A stretch of DNA of 31,142 nucleotides from a virus, in the IMG/VR virus record IMGVR_UViG_3300014819_000019, positions 315-31,456 of that record, one strand, 5' to 3'. Each line of letters starts with the position of its first letter. Positions within the stretch are counted from its first letter, which is position 1. The notes beneath the pieces were generated by a model. The model did not search any database. It saw nothing but the letters and a program-made list of their open reading frames with translations, and was not told where the DNA came from. Both the position numbers and the translations under genes were made by a program. Shown here one piece after another: positions 14,259-21,374 of the stretch.

Positions 14259-14695
14259 TGTCATATAAAGGAAAATATAAACCATCCTTTCCCGAAAAAT
14301 ATCGTGGTGATGTAACTTCAATAATTTATAGGTCATTATGGGAACGCAAATTTATGATTTATTGCGACACAAATGAAAATATTTTAGAATGGAAATCTGA
14401 AGAAATTGCTCTTCCATATAGATCGCCAATAGATAATAAGATTCATAGATATTTTCCTGATTTTTATATCAAAGTCAAAGAAAGTAATGGTCAAATCAAA
14501 AAATATTTGATTGAGATTAAACCAAAAAAACAAACAGTAGAACCAATACCTCAAAAAAGAAAAACAAAAGGATATATCTACGAAGTTTATGAATATGCTA
14601 AAAATCAAGCAAAGTGGGAAGCAGCAAAAGAGTGGTGTATGGACAGAGGTTATGAATTCAAGATTCTTACGGAAATTGACTTAAATATCAAGTAA
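14258..14695 (+). CDS. gp4: Head completion protein gp4
   Basis: 145 residues, close to T4 gp4 (150). It has the gp4 pattern SYKGKYKPSFPEKYRGDVTS, YRSLWERKFMIYCD, EWKSEEIALPYRSPID, HRYFPDFYIK and YLIEIKPKKQ. The E..E...PY...D...H.Y.PDF.I......IEIKP series is that of a restriction-endonuclease-like fold (TnsA/VSR-like), with PDF and EIK as the metal-site residues. In T4 gp4 acts on packaged heads before tail joining. The ATG overlaps the end of the divergent promoter, and the stop overlaps the next start (TAATG). Confidence 0.9.
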   Translation: MSYKGKYKPSFPEKYRGDVTSIIYRSLWERKFMIYCDTNENILEWKSEEIALPYRSPIDNKIHRYFPDFYIKVKESNGQIKKYLIEIKPKKQTVEPIPQKRKTKGYIYEVYEYAKNQAKWEAAKEWCMDRGYEFKILTEIDLNIK

Positions 14696-15102
14696 TGCCA
14701 AGAAAAACTCTTAAGCAAAGAACAGGAAAGAATGTAACGGATACTGATTCGAATGTTAATCGTATTCGCAATATTTCTGATAACTTGATTGGCAACGAAG
14801 ATCCAGATGATTTGATGTTAGAAATATTAAATGTTCTTTCAGAAAGTGGTAAAGTTCCTCAATCTGGAAAGTATTACGTTTTTGTTTATAATCCAAAAAC
14901 CCCAAATATTCAATATGATCAAAATCCATTAGTTGCTGTTACTGATGTTTTTCAATGGGGATTTAGAGGAATCAACTTTCATTGGGGAGAAACTCGTCAA
15001 TATACTTGGAATGAAGTTGCTGGATCATTATACGAAGTATTTCCTTCTGAGATTAAAGATCTACAACAGATTCCTTTTGGTAATATCAGAATAAATAACT
15101 AA
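14695..15102 (+). CDS. Conserved-type virion or assembly protein of unknown role
   Basis: 135 residues. The C-terminal part has strong features (SGKYYVFVYNPKTPNIQYDQ, PLVAVTDVFQWGFRGINFHW, GETRQYTWNEVAGSLYEVFP), a small beta domain rich in aromatic residues. The N terminus is basic (MPRKTLKQRTGKNVTDTD) and probably disordered. I recall a gene of this type between gp4 and gp48 in marine T4-like phages but do not know a T4 counterpart by sequence. The TAATG overlap with gp4 and the late motif at its end leading into gp48 suggest a tail or head assembly protein. Confidence 0.7.
   Translation: MPRKTLKQRTGKNVTDTDSNVNRIRNISDNLIGNEDPDDLMLEILNVLSESGKVPQSGKYYVFVYNPKTPNIQYDQNPLVAVTDVFQWGFRGINFHWGETRQYTWNEVAGSLYEVFPSEIKDLQQIPFGNIRINN
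15089..15097 (+). promoter_or_regulatory. Late promoter-like motif GAATAAATA before gp48
   Basis: GAATAAATAAC overlaps the last codons of the preceding gene and lies 15 bases upstream of the gp48 ATG. It is identical in its first nine bases to the motif at 1173-1181. Confidence 0.5.
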
Positions 15103-15112
15103 AAAAACATAG

Positions 15113-16126
15113 ATGGCAAATAGTCTAACTGGATTTACAATTGCTCAAAACGGAGTCAGTCTAGCACAAAATTCCCTTAATGCATTAAGTTCTGGTGCAA
15201 AGGGTTTGGTGGGTGAGTCATCCACTATGTATAGATATCCATTAGATAGAATCGATGATCAAACGGACTATTTGCAAATAAAGATATCTGACTATGTTTT
15301 ATCATCCAAACCATTTACAGTTTCTAGTTCTGCCCCATACATTAATGTAGAAAGTTATAGTGAAAGAGTATCTAAACGTGGAGATGAATCAGTTAAATAT
15401 CGAATATTACTACCTATTCCTCAAGGAATTGCAGATTCCTTATCTGTAAGTTGGGATCAAGAAGGAATCAATGCTGCAGAAGCTGTTGGTCTTTCAGTAG
15501 CTTCTGGAGCAATGCAAGATCCATATGGTGCAGTACAAAATGCAGCTAATTCAGTTTTGTCGGGACTTAAAAATATTGATCCAACAACTCAAAATATGCT
15601 TACTAATGTATTAGCGGGAAGGGCCGTAAATAGTTTAGGAGGAAATGTATCAATAACTGGATTAATATCAAGAGCGACTGGAAGTATTTTGAACAATAAC
15701 TTAGAACTTCTTTTTCAAGGAGTAAACTTAAGAACTTTTGCATTTTCGTTTGATTTTTCACCAAGATCTCAAAGAGAAGCACAAGAAGTTAAAAGCATCA
15801 TTCGAACTTTTAAACAAACAATGACTGCCAGAACTGGAAATCCGAATGAACCAAGTACTGGAACAAGTCAGGGTTTATTTCTTTCTGCTCCTAGCACTTT
15901 TCAACTTGAATATAAAACTGGAAGTAATCCACATCCCTACTTAAATAGATTTAAACCTTGTGCATTAAGTGATATTTCAGTTAACTACACTGCATCTGGG
16001 CCTTATGCAACATATGCAGATGGGTCACCTGTTCATATTCAAATGACTTTAACATTTAAAGAAATCAATCCAATTTACTTTGGAGATTATGATACAGATC
16101 AAGGACAAATAGGAGTAGGATACTAA
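15113..16126 (+). CDS. gp48: Baseplate tail-tube cap gp48
   Basis: 337 residues (T4 gp48 has 364). The pattern MYRYPLDRIDDQTDYLQIKI, VKYRILLPIPQGI, LFQGVNLRTFAFSFDFSPRS, QREAQEVKSIIRTFKQTMTA, LFLSAPSTFQLEYKTG and CALSDISVNYTASGPYATYA is the tail-tube-like fold of gp48 and other tube terminators: a strand pair (RTFAFSFDFSPRS..E...) and a long helix before the final sheet. In T4 gp48 caps the baseplate dome together with gp54 and starts the tube. It is followed one base later by gp53, and the two are probably translated together. Confidence 0.82.
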   Translation: MANSLTGFTIAQNGVSLAQNSLNALSSGAKGLVGESSTMYRYPLDRIDDQTDYLQIKISDYVLSSKPFTVSSSAPYINVESYSERVSKRGDESVKYRILLPIPQGIADSLSVSWDQEGINAAEAVGLSVASGAMQDPYGAVQNAANSVLSGLKNIDPTTQNMLTNVLAGRAVNSLGGNVSITGLISRATGSILNNNLELLFQGVNLRTFAFSFDFSPRSQREAQEVKSIIRTFKQTMTARTGNPNEPSTGTSQGLFLSAPSTFQLEYKTGSNPHPYLNRFKPCALSDISVNYTASGPYATYADGSPVHIQMTLTFKEINPIYFGDYDTDQGQIGVGY

Positions 16127-16127
16127 T

Positions 16128-16778
16128 ATGTCATACTTTAGAGAACTTCCAGATTTACAATATCAATCACCACTTTCTCATAAGAACTCTTCTCGTGAAT
16201 ATGTAAGAGTCAAAAATCTTTTTAGAAGAGTCCGTCTCCGTGAAGATCTTCAAAAAAACTTTGTTGCATTTGATAAGTATCAAATACCAGATGGTGCAAG
16301 ACCAGACACAGTTGCAGAAGGTTTTTATGGTAGAGCAGATTATGACTGGGTTGTTTTATTAACTGCTGGAATCACGAATGTTAGAGATCAGTGGCCACTT
16401 TCTGATCGTGACATTTATAGATTTTCCGATAACAAATATGGAACATCACTAAATGATATTCATCATTATGAAACAACAGAAATTAAAGACTCAAAGGGTA
16501 GATTAATTCTTCCTGCTGGTCAAGTTATTGATTCCTCATTTGTGATTCCAAATCCAAATGATCAATATCTTTCAGATTTGAATCCAGTTACGGGAGTTAG
16601 TAACTATGAATATGAAGTTCGTAAAAATAATCAGAAAAGATCAATTTACCTACTTAAATCAATCTATCTTCAGCAGTTTCTAAACGATATGAGACTGATT
16701 ATGAACTATGATCAAAGTTCTCAATACGTTGATAATAAGTTAATCCGTACCGAAAACACTCATCTCATCGGACCATAA
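16128..16778 (+). CDS. gp53: Baseplate wedge subunit gp53
   Basis: 216 residues (T4 gp53 has 196). Key gp53 features are the helix and strand before IPDGARPDTVAEGFYGRADY, then DWVVLLTAGITNVRDQWPLS, and the C-terminal helix KSIYLQQFLNDMRLIMNYDQ, which aligns with T4 I.S.I..F.NDL..IM. The family contains a LysM-like wedge-locking domain. In T4 gp53 joins adjacent wedges around the hub. It is the last gene of the plus-strand unit; the next gene, gp32, converges on it after 30 bases. Confidence 0.85.
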   Translation: MSYFRELPDLQYQSPLSHKNSSREYVRVKNLFRRVRLREDLQKNFVAFDKYQIPDGARPDTVAEGFYGRADYDWVVLLTAGITNVRDQWPLSDRDIYRFSDNKYGTSLNDIHHYETTEIKDSKGRLILPAGQVIDSSFVIPNPNDQYLSDLNPVTGVSNYEYEVRKNNQKRSIYLLKSIYLQQFLNDMRLIMNYDQSSQYVDNKLIRTENTHLIGP

Positions 16779-16779
16779 A

Positions 16780-16802
16780 GGGGGAGGATTAACCCCCCCC
16801 CC
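16780..16802 (+). terminator. G/C hairpin between convergent gp53 and gp32
   Basis: GGGGG (16780-16784), an eight-base loop and a run of ten C residues can form a five-pair stem. There is no T run on the plus strand; on the minus strand the stem is followed by TTTA only. It lies exactly between two convergent genes, so a bidirectional stop or RNA-stabilising role is plausible but not proven. Confidence 0.35.
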
Positions 16803-16808
16803 AGATAA

Positions 16809-17738
16809 TCAGTCTTCTGCAAGTTTAGCAAAGTAACTGAGTGCATCATCTTCACTCTCATCATCTTCAGCAACCACAGTGGCGGGACGAGTGGGTTTGA
16901 GGTTACTAAGTTCTTCACGAAGATCTTCATCCAGATCCTTCACATGACCACGGGTGTTATCTTCATCGAGATCTTCAGGATCCTGATAGCGAGGAGTGCC
17001 TTTAGCACCAAGAACATAGTCAAGACGCTTCTTCAGTTCATCATAGGTCTTAAACTGGTCGGTAGCAACAAGTTCGGCAAGTGAATACTGCTTCTTCCAC
17101 ACTGTTTCCATTGCGTCATCGTCATCCAGTAGAGCACCTTGTGCAGCAAACTCACTGGAATCATAGTTACGATAACCAGCAACATTCTTTGCCTTCAGTT
17201 TGAAGTTGGCACCTTGCCAGAAGTCAAATGGATCGATTGCTTGTTCATCTTCAAACTCGGGTTGCATTGCAGCAGTCAGTTTATCAAAGATTTTTTTACC
17301 GTATTTGAACAAAAAGACTTTACCTTCATTGGCAGGATTAGCGGGGTCCTTGACCACATAGATGTTGCTCACATAAGTCAGTTTACGCTTCTGCTTACGG
17401 GCAACTTCTTTACCAGCATCGGTGCCGTTGTTCCAGAGTTCGGAGTTCAGTTCTGAAACAGGATCTTTCTGACCCAGAGTGGTGAGACTGTTCTCAATAT
17501 ACCAACCACCAGAACCTTGAAATGCGTGACTATAAAGTTTTACGAATGGTAGGTCTTCACCGTTAGGAGCAGGAAGGAAACGAATGACGGCATAACCGTT
17601 GCCGCTCTTATCGCATTCGAGTTTCCATACACGATCATCGCCAGATGATGTGTTGTTATTCATTTTTTCAACTTCCTTGACCAGTTTTGCAGTCAGGGAA
17701 CCAAGTTTGGATTGTTTTTTAAGATCAGAAAAGGACAT
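16809..17738 (-). CDS. gp32: Single-stranded DNA-binding protein gp32
   Basis: 309 residues (T4 gp32 has 301). The N-terminal cooperativity segment is present (KKQSKLGSLTAKLVKEVEKM, with K-L-G-S-L-T like the T4 LAST motif). The OB core shows VWKLECDKSGNGYAVIRFLP, LPFVKLYSHAFQGSGGWYIE, KRKLTYVSNIYVVKDPANPA and NEGKVFLFKYGKKIFDKL. The C-terminal tail is acidic (EDDESEDDALSYFAKLAED) for contacts with gp59, polymerase and UvsX. Of the T4 zinc ligands (H64, C77, C87, C90), only the histidine remains; the cysteines are replaced in ENSLTTLGQKDPVSEL. It has a strong promoter 44 bases upstream and codon use that is richer in G+C than its neighbours, as expected for abundant expression. Confidence 0.95.
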   Translation of the reverse strand: MSFSDLKKQSKLGSLTAKLVKEVEKMNNNTSSGDDRVWKLECDKSGNGYAVIRFLPAPNGEDLPFVKLYSHAFQGSGGWYIENSLTTLGQKDPVSELNSELWNNGTDAGKEVARKQKRKLTYVSNIYVVKDPANPANEGKVFLFKYGKKIFDKLTAAMQPEFEDEQAIDPFDFWQGANFKLKAKNVAGYRNYDSSEFAAQGALLDDDDAMETVWKKQYSLAELVATDQFKTYDELKKRLDYVLGAKGTPRYQDPEDLDEDNTRGHVKDLDEDLREELSNLKPTRPATVVAEDDESEDDALSYFAKLAED

Positions 17739-17781
17739 TTGGATTACCTCGGATAGTTTGGATTCGGGAGATTACTCGGAT

Positions 17782-17810
17782 ATTATAGCAAAGATACTCT
17801 CATCGGTCAA
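17782..17810 (-). promoter_or_regulatory. Sigma70-type early promoter for gp32
   Basis: TTGACC (17805-17810), a 17-base spacer and TATAAT (17782-17787) on the minus strand. The expected start is near 17775, giving a leader of about 37 bases. The -35 box overlaps the last codons and stop of the DUF1825 gene, so gp32 can be made without read-through from upstream. Confidence 0.9.
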
Positions 17811-18132
17811 CGTATTGTTTGAGAGATTCAATTGTTTTATTCATACTATTAAACAAGATACTCATATCAGTTTCTGGTGGAAATCCCATCAGAACAACAG
17901 ATTTGCGAAGATTCTCTTTCATCTCAATCGCTTGGGGGTCATCGGAAAGAGACAAACGTGTATACATTACACATTGTTTTTCAAGGAGCACTTGTAGTTT
18001 TTTAATATGTTCCAATTTTGTTTCACGGTCCATCATACCAAAAGAAAGAATACTTCCGTAAATCTCCTCTTGCAACTTATTGATTTCTTTCAGCTCTTCT
18101 TGAATAATATCAGAATCAAAAAATCTACTCAT
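17800..18132 (-). CDS. DUF1825-like cyanobacterial-type protein
   Basis: 110 residues: SRFFDSDIIQEELKEINKLQ, EEIYGSILSFGMM, EHIKKLQVLLEKQCVMYTRL, SLSDDPQAIEMKENLRKSVV, GFPPETDMSILFNSMNKTIE. This matches the DUF1825 family, which I know from cyanobacterial chromosomes and their phages. It is all-helical with no catalytic motif. Its start overlaps the gp59 stop by eight bases and it sits between gp59 and gp32, a place that in T4 relatives holds replication and transcription accessory proteins. A role in binding the host transcription or replication machinery is a guess from position. It is not gp33; a better gp33 is at 19408-19668. Confidence 0.8.
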   Translation of the reverse strand: MSRFFDSDIIQEELKEINKLQEEIYGSILSFGMMDRETKLEHIKKLQVLLEKQCVMYTRLSLSDDPQAIEMKENLRKSVVLMGFPPETDMSILFNSMNKTIESLKQYVDR

Positions 18133-18715
18133 TGATTATTTCCCGTAAAATCTTTTTGTAATGGAACTTATCGATATTTATGAATGGTGAATACTTTTTG
18201 ATTTTTAAACTTACTGTCTCCCACACTGGATCCAAAAGTTTCTTATCAAAATCTTCTGCAAAAGAAAAGATTCTGTTGTAGATTACGAAAGTTTCTAGCG
18301 ATAATTTCCCGCTTAGAAACTTTTTGAGAACTGGTGGGTGTCCTTTGGAACATCCCAATACATCTTCTAATTTTTTCTCCAAGAACAATTCGCTGCTTTG
18401 TTCTTTGAACAAGTAAGTCAAACTCTGTTGGCGTCTCATCCATTCTTGATAGGTTCTTTCGCCAGAATTGATAATTTCGCCAATCCATAAGTTACTTGGG
18501 GAATCTGCTGCTACAAAGTTTGATACTAAAAAATCTACGACTTCTTTGTCGCCATATTTCCTCGAAGTTTTTTCAAACCAGTATTTATCTCTCCTTTTAT
18601 TAAAGGATGTTATACTTGCACGAGTCTTTGCACCATATTTAAAAAAATCATATTTTGGATTTGTAAAATGGTTTTTGAGTGACAAATAATGTTGGTAAGT
18701 TTCAAATGGTGACAT
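18125..18715 (-). CDS. gp59: Replicative helicase loader gp59
   Basis: 196 residues (T4 gp59 has 217). The sequence YQHYLSLKNHFTNPKYDFFK, YGAKTRASITSFNKRRDKYW, FEKTSRKYGDKEVVDFLVSN, FVAADSPSNLWIGEI is the classic gp59 N-terminal HMG-like domain (AY..Y..LK.HF....YD..KY). The C-terminal half is helical (YNRIFSFAEDFDKKLLDPVW). It loads the gp41 helicase on forks coated with gp32, and its gene is close to gp32 as in T4. The start is ATG 18715. Confidence 0.9.
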   Translation of the reverse strand: MSPFETYQHYLSLKNHFTNPKYDFFKYGAKTRASITSFNKRRDKYWFEKTSRKYGDKEVVDFLVSNFVAADSPSNLWIGEIINSGERTYQEWMRRQQSLTYLFKEQSSELFLEKKLEDVLGCSKGHPPVLKKFLSGKLSLETFVIYNRIFSFAEDFDKKLLDPVWETVSLKIKKYSPFINIDKFHYKKILREIINE

Positions 18716-18731
18716 AATGAATTACAAAAAA

Positions 18732-19376
18732 CTACTTTCCCCCATATGTCTTATATCGTGAAGTCTCAGTATCTGTCCAAGATCTTGGTTTGAAGTCAGC
18801 ACCTGCTCCAGAACCTGTTACACCCCTCAATCTTGATAAAACTTTTGGTTGGGATGAAGTATTTGCAGAAGGTTTTGGTGTAGAAACAGGAGCAGAAGGT
18901 ATGGGTAAAGTATCTTTACTTCCAGTATCATAGGATGAATAACTTTTTGGATGAACACCATCCTTTCCAGCAACAAATCCCCCCTTAAAATTTGCACCAT
19001 ATGATGATGAAAGACTAGCAAGTCTTTCATTTTCTTTATCATAACGACCTTTTGCTGCTCCTAAAACAGTTACATTTGCCCCAGATTTTTTAAGAAGAGC
19101 AAGTTGTCTTTCAATACTTTTAAAATCACTAGGATTATTACTCACACCAGTTGAAACATTGACAGATTGCCCTTTAAATTTATCTGGATTATTTTTTAAA
19201 TCTGATTGAAGTTGTGTATATACTTCGGCAGGACTAGCCCCAACTCGTCTTGTTCCAGGAGAATTTCCACCATATCCAACGGCAATACTGTCACCATAAT
19301 AATATTCAACCAAATGATCAGCAAAAGATGGTGAGGCCGTAGAGGAGGCAAGTAAAAACTGTCCGAAAGTTTTCAT
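18732..19376 (-). CDS. SGNH-hydrolase-like protein with a putative capsid-targeting peptide
   Basis: 214 residues from ATG 19376 (an alternative ATG at 19391 adds five). The SGNH blocks are present: GDS with the nucleophile in YYGDSIAVGYGG, GVSN as oxyanion GxxN, and DGVHP as the Asp/His block. The helix SIERQLALLKKSGANVTVLG sits between. The C terminus is low-complexity (P/S/T) and then basic. The N terminus MKTFGQFLLASSTASPSFAD is like T4 head-targeting peptides (MKTYQEFI...), and HLVE just before YYGDS fits the (L/I)xE rule of prohead protease gp21. A late-type motif precedes it although all neighbours are early or middle genes. A packaged, injected esterase or deacetylase is the inferred role; an alternative is a secreted protein. 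Confidence 0.65.
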   Translation of the reverse strand: MKTFGQFLLASSTASPSFADHLVEYYYGDSIAVGYGGNSPGTRRVGASPAEVYTQLQSDLKNNPDKFKGQSVNVSTGVSNNPSDFKSIERQLALLKKSGANVTVLGAAKGRYDKENERLASLSSSYGANFKGGFVAGKDGVHPKSYSSYDTGSKDTLPIPSAPVSTPKPSANTSSQPKVLSRLRGVTGSGAGADFKPRSWTDTETSRYKTYGGK

Positions 19377-19399
19377 TAATTTGCTTTTCATTATAAGTT

Positions 19400-19406
19400 T
19401 ATTTAT
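19400..19406 (-). promoter_or_regulatory. Late promoter-like motif ATAAATA before the SGNH gene
   Basis: GAAATAAATAAAC on the minus strand overlaps the gp33 stop codon. A late start about six bases downstream would be near 19394, which makes the ATG at 19376 the more likely start for the SGNH gene than 19391. Confidence 0.5.
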
Positions 19407-19407
19407 T

Positions 19408-19668
19408 TCAAAGAGGAAGTTTTGCTTTTGAAGTTTTCTTCATAAAGTTTAGATTAATCGCATCATATTTCAACCTCTCTTTGAGAGGTTTTGAAATCAA
19501 ACGAGCAATAGTATCAACTTCAATATTATTTATTTCACAATAATGACAAATAGCATCAATATAGTTACACTTCTCGTCTGTGACTATTTTTTCTATCTCT
19601 AAAGAAAACTTAGAAGGGGTTAAAAACTTATTCTGGATCGCTTGTTCTAGTTCTTTATTTGGTTCCAT
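19408..19668 (-). CDS. gp33: Late transcription co-activator gp33-like
   Basis: 86 residues from ATG 19668 (MEPNKELEQ); longer in-frame starts would run deep into the exonuclease gene. The order FSLEIEKIVTDEKCNYIDAI, CHYCEINNIEVDTIARLISK, PLKERLKYDAINLNFMKK resembles T4 gp33 (FIIEKMVEEFGMSYLEAMTA ... IEKIQSEAIDENLL). The C terminus (KAKLPL) has the hydrophobic ending expected of a clamp-binding peptide. In T4, gp33 bridges RNA polymerase and the sliding clamp at late promoters. It is near gp59 and gp32 as in T4, and overlaps the exonuclease by 14 bases. Confidence 0.75.
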   Translation of the reverse strand: MEPNKELEQAIQNKFLTPSKFSLEIEKIVTDEKCNYIDAICHYCEINNIEVDTIARLISKPLKERLKYDAINLNFMKKTSKAKLPL

Positions 19669-20335
19669 AGATCTCCAACTTATCTCTAACAAACTCTCCA
19701 ATGTATTGGGTAAGGAGTTTGATGTATTTTGATTTTTCTCTTTCTTCATAAACGATGCATTCTCCATTTTCACAAGCCATAATGATTACAAGTTTTTTGA
19801 CTGAGATACCAGTCAGTTCGTATAGCATACAACCATATGCCATACATTGAACAAAGTAGTGTTCAATCCACTCTCGTGGTTTTGGTTTTTTAGAAGTCTT
19901 AAAGTCTATTATTGCTAACTCGCCGTCATATTCGGCGATGCAGTCAACAGTCCCAGCAATACCAAGTTGTTTGCTGTATAAGGATCCTTCAAGGGCGTAA
20001 ATGTTATTTATACGTTTTAGATATGTCTTTGAAATATTAAATAAGAAATCTGATAAAGGTTGTACCGAAGGAAGATCACGATTATGAAGATAGTTTTCCA
20101 CAAGTGTGTGCATATCCGTTCCACGACTAGTTGCCTGTCGTGTAATTTTATCCGCTTCTTCTTCACCAACTTTTTTACGCCAGTTAGCAAATATCTGGCG
20201 ATTTTTATGACTTGTTACGGAAGTAATAGAAACTAATTTTAAAAGTTTTTTTGCATCGGGAACTTTATAGTAACGGACACCATCAATGGTTTCACGCTCC
20301 AACTGAGGGAGTTCAATATTAATATGATTAAACAT
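19655..20335 (-). CDS. PD-(D/E)XK exonuclease, RecB/Cas4/MGME1-like
   Basis: 226 residues. The catalytic series is clear: His76 in RGTDMHTLVENYL, Asp131 in GIAGTVDCIAEYDGE, and Asp144 with Lys146 in LAIIDFKTSKKPK. This H-GT.D-DFK pattern is that of RecB-like nucleases (PDDEXK_1). The helix WIEHYFVQCMAYGCMLYELT follows as in Cas4 and MGME1-type single-strand exonucleases. No cysteine cluster for an iron-sulfur centre is present. It could process DNA ends in recombination or degrade host DNA. It overlaps phoH by one base and gp33 by 14, so it is part of the replication/transcription operon. Confidence 0.85.
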   Translation of the reverse strand: MFNHINIELPQLERETIDGVRYYKVPDAKKLLKLVSITSVTSHKNRQIFANWRKKVGEEEADKITRQATSRGTDMHTLVENYLHNRDLPSVQPLSDFLFNISKTYLKRINNIYALEGSLYSKQLGIAGTVDCIAEYDGELAIIDFKTSKKPKPREWIEHYFVQCMAYGCMLYELTGISVKKLVIIMACENGECIVYEEREKSKYIKLLTQYIGEFVRDKLEIYGTK

Positions 20336-21093
20336 TAAAAACCTTCTTCTATTTTTGCGAGGATGTATTCTTTAACAAGTCCAGAGCGAACAATATCTTC
20401 TACACCAAACTCAATTATATCAAAAGATGGCATTTTACGCAAGATGCTCATAAAATCTACGATTCCATTTCTCTCATTTGTTTTTTGTAAATCTGATTGA
20501 GAGGCATCTCCACAGAAACAAATCTTGGTGTTTTCACCAACACGAGTAATAATAGAGTCAAGTTCGTGGAAGTTTAGGTTTTGAAACTCATCCACAATAA
20601 TAATCGAGTTATCCAGTGTAGTTCCGCGAAGGAATGAAGTTGACCAGAACTTAATGGTTTCTTGTGACTTCAAGTTTCCATATAGCATTTCAAAGTCTGC
20701 ATCAGAAGGCATTTGAAACATATACTTCACCATATTCTTATAAGGAATCTGGTAAATATCTGCCTTATCTTCGTGAGAACCAGGAAGGAAACCAATCTCT
20801 CTTGTGGCAACTAATGAACGAACAAGATAGATTCTTTCATAAGGAGACTGCTCATTTAGAACATCTTGTAGAGCATTATACAGAGTAATAAAGGTCTTAC
20901 CAGTTCCAGCACATCCATAAGCAACGATATGCTTTCCATCAGAGTAAGATTCAAATAATTTTTTTTGATTATCTGTAAGAGGATCAATATCAATTAAATA
21001 GTCAGAACTTAGAGGTTTTTTTCTCTTCATTTGCTTTGCAGTCAGATCAACTTCAATAGATTGATTAATGTTGCCTCTTTTTCTTCTTGCCAT
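20335..21093 (-). CDS. phoH: PhoH-family ATPase
   Basis: 252 residues. Walker A is GCAGTGKT (60-67) in KHIVAYGCAGTGKTFITLYN; Walker B is NSIIIVDEFQNLNFHELDSI; sensor-like sequence follows in RVGENTKICFCGDASQSDLQ. This is the PhoH core (ATPase half of an SF1-like helicase), common in marine phages. The N terminus is basic (MARRKRGN). Despite the name, a role in phosphate stress has not been shown for phage versions; RNA or DNA helicase activity is a family-level idea. It precedes the exonuclease in the same transcript. Confidence 0.93.
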   Translation of the reverse strand: MARRKRGNINQSIEVDLTAKQMKRKKPLSSDYLIDIDPLTDNQKKLFESYSDGKHIVAYGCAGTGKTFITLYNALQDVLNEQSPYERIYLVRSLVATREIGFLPGSHEDKADIYQIPYKNMVKYMFQMPSDADFEMLYGNLKSQETIKFWSTSFLRGTTLDNSIIIVDEFQNLNFHELDSIITRVGENTKICFCGDASQSDLQKTNERNGIVDFMSILRKMPSFDIIEFGVEDIVRSGLVKEYILAKIEEGF

Positions 21094-21102
21094 ACTAGTA
21101 GG

Positions 21103-21345
21103 TTAGATTTTTTTTACACGTGAACCAGGGGCTTTACTTGCTTTTGCGAGTACATCATTCCATCCAGGATTTTTTGCAACAAGTTTATCCTTCCACTCAC
21201 CAACTTCTCCTGGTGTAGCACATCCTTGTGACCAATCTCTGGACCACTGGGGATTGTCTTTATACCACTGGGTAATGTCGTGAACGCTCATTTCAATCAC
21301 TTTTTTTTCACCAGTTTCCTTGTTTATAATTGGATATATTGCCAT
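21103..21345 (-). CDS. Small cyanophage protein, FmdB-like family pattern
   Basis: 80 residues: MAIYPIINKETGEKKVIEMS, VHDITQWYKDNPQWSRDWSQ, GCATPGEVGEWKDKLVAKNP, GWNDVLAKASKAPGSRVKKI. The outline (Y.I.N..TGE, motif .MS..., ..NP, then G...VL.K....PGS.V) resembles a cyanophage branch related to FmdB-type regulatory proteins, but without the zinc-ribbon cysteines. It shares this outline with the gene next upstream in the transcript (21371-21529). No function is known. A late-type ATAAATA motif lies 22 bases before the start. Confidence 0.65.
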   Translation of the reverse strand: MAIYPIINKETGEKKVIEMSVHDITQWYKDNPQWSRDWSQGCATPGEVGEWKDKLVAKNPGWNDVLAKASKAPGSRVKKI

Positions 21346-21367
21346 TTGTTAAAATAATTTACAAAAA

Positions 21368-21374
21368 TATTTAT
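21368..21374 (-). promoter_or_regulatory. Late promoter-like motif GAATAAATA
   Basis: The minus strand reads GAATAAATATT over the stop codon of the preceding gene, in the same arrangement (motif over a stop codon) as at 13371, 15089 and 19400. It may give the 80-residue gene its own late transcript. Confidence 0.4.

Noticed and set aside
19376-19391. N terminus of the SGNH protein as an export signal peptide
   Set aside because: The hydrophobic stretch after MKTFGQ is short and interrupted by serines; a capsid-targeting peptide with an L-V-E site fits better, though this is not settled.
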